Shown here: positions 61,747 to 61,768 of the stretch, piece after piece | How the letters are laid out: each line of letters opens with the position of its first letter | Numbering within the stretch: position 1 is the stretch's first letter | Source of the DNA: Clostridia bacterium | GTDB taxonomy: Bacteria > Bacillota > Clostridia > Oscillospirales > CAG-272 | DNA length: 61,768 nucleotides | Assembly (NCBI GenBank): GCA_024405755.1 | Contig: JAKSOD010000007.1 | Coordinates: 1-61,768 of the forward strand | Reading direction: 5' to 3' | The notes under the pieces: model-generated | The model's database searches: none | What the model saw: only the letters and a program-made list of their open reading frames with translations | What the model was told of the DNA's origin: nothing | Translations under genes and position numbers: made by a program

Positions 61747-61768
61747 GCAAATCCTGCTCGGCAAATGA

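Noticed and set aside
61650..61768. Short ORF-like stretch at the right edge
   Set aside because: It has only about ten codons on the plus strand, and any minus-strand gene is cut by the window edge; there is not enough sequence to call.

Overview
The window reads as a chromosomal segment of a Gram-positive anaerobe of the Clostridia, probably an uncultured gut or rumen Oscillospirales-type bacterium. This is inferred from the forespore sigma factor SigG, an IreB-type regulator, NrdR, LexA, ClpC, GTP-dependent PEP carboxykinase, NADP-type glutamate dehydrogenase, many AGGAGG ribosome sites and very regular TTGACA-17-TATAAT promoters. No species can be named. Gene order is mosaic: short housekeeping operons on both strands, with accessory pieces set between them.

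Layout. 1-3.1 kb: FtsX-like permease and lexA (leftward). 3.3-5.1 kb: pckG. 5.2-9.6 kb: a secreted SGNH lipoprotein, a DUF5131 protein coupled to nrdR, and small hypotheticals. 9.66-15.24 kb: an accessory island of three leftward genes (TerB-N/TerB-C protein, BrxD-like P-loop ATPase, Lhr/BrxHI-like helicase), driven by one consensus promoter and ending inside a 180-bp MITE. 15.4-20.9 kb (rightward): ireB-ribF, a divergent D-Ala-D-Ala carboxypeptidase paralog, acpP, a CwlD-like amidase, a 66-bp deletion form of the same MITE, and radA. 20.9-21.7 kb: an inverted-repeat-bounded segment carrying a helix-hairpin-helix ORF. 21.7-30.5 kb (leftward): winged-helix regulator, radC, P-loop protein, pgi, a canonical carboxypeptidase, then a hexose-salvage operon (nucleotidyltransferase, NahK-like kinase, galE, galM). 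30.7-33.9 kb: Crp/Fnr regulator and an SsuABC-type ABC transporter. 33.9-39.6 kb (leftward): sigG, rplS, an APC permease with a LicC-like nucleotidyltransferase, an XRE regulator and tRNA-Leu(CAA). 39.8-46.5 kb (rightward): three peptidoglycan-binding/SpoIID-like genes, clpC and gdhA. 46.5-47.8 kb: HAD phosphatase and a membrane protein. 47.9-52.3 kb: Xer recombinase, orphan MutS-like ATPase, two membrane microproteins and an anchored PstS-like protein. 52.5-56.2 kb (leftward): two-component system plus HtrA. 56.4-61.7 kb: ychF, a DUF4097/DUF1700-type pair, trmB and truB.

How the genes work together. Most operons are conventional. The best candidate for an under-described system is the TerB-ATPase-helicase triad. 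It shares the BrxD-BrxHI pair of some BREX/Pgl loci but has no methylase, PglZ phosphatase or PglX here, so a stand-alone DNA-processing or anti-phage role is plausible but unproven. Other unusual signals are the two-copy MITE family, the TIR-flanked HhH gene, a tRNA-Leu terminator duplication that brackets an XRE regulator, a carboxypeptidase paralog with degraded SxN and KTG motifs, and a LexA operator overlapping the lexA -35.

All assignments come from reading motifs by eye. No database search was run.
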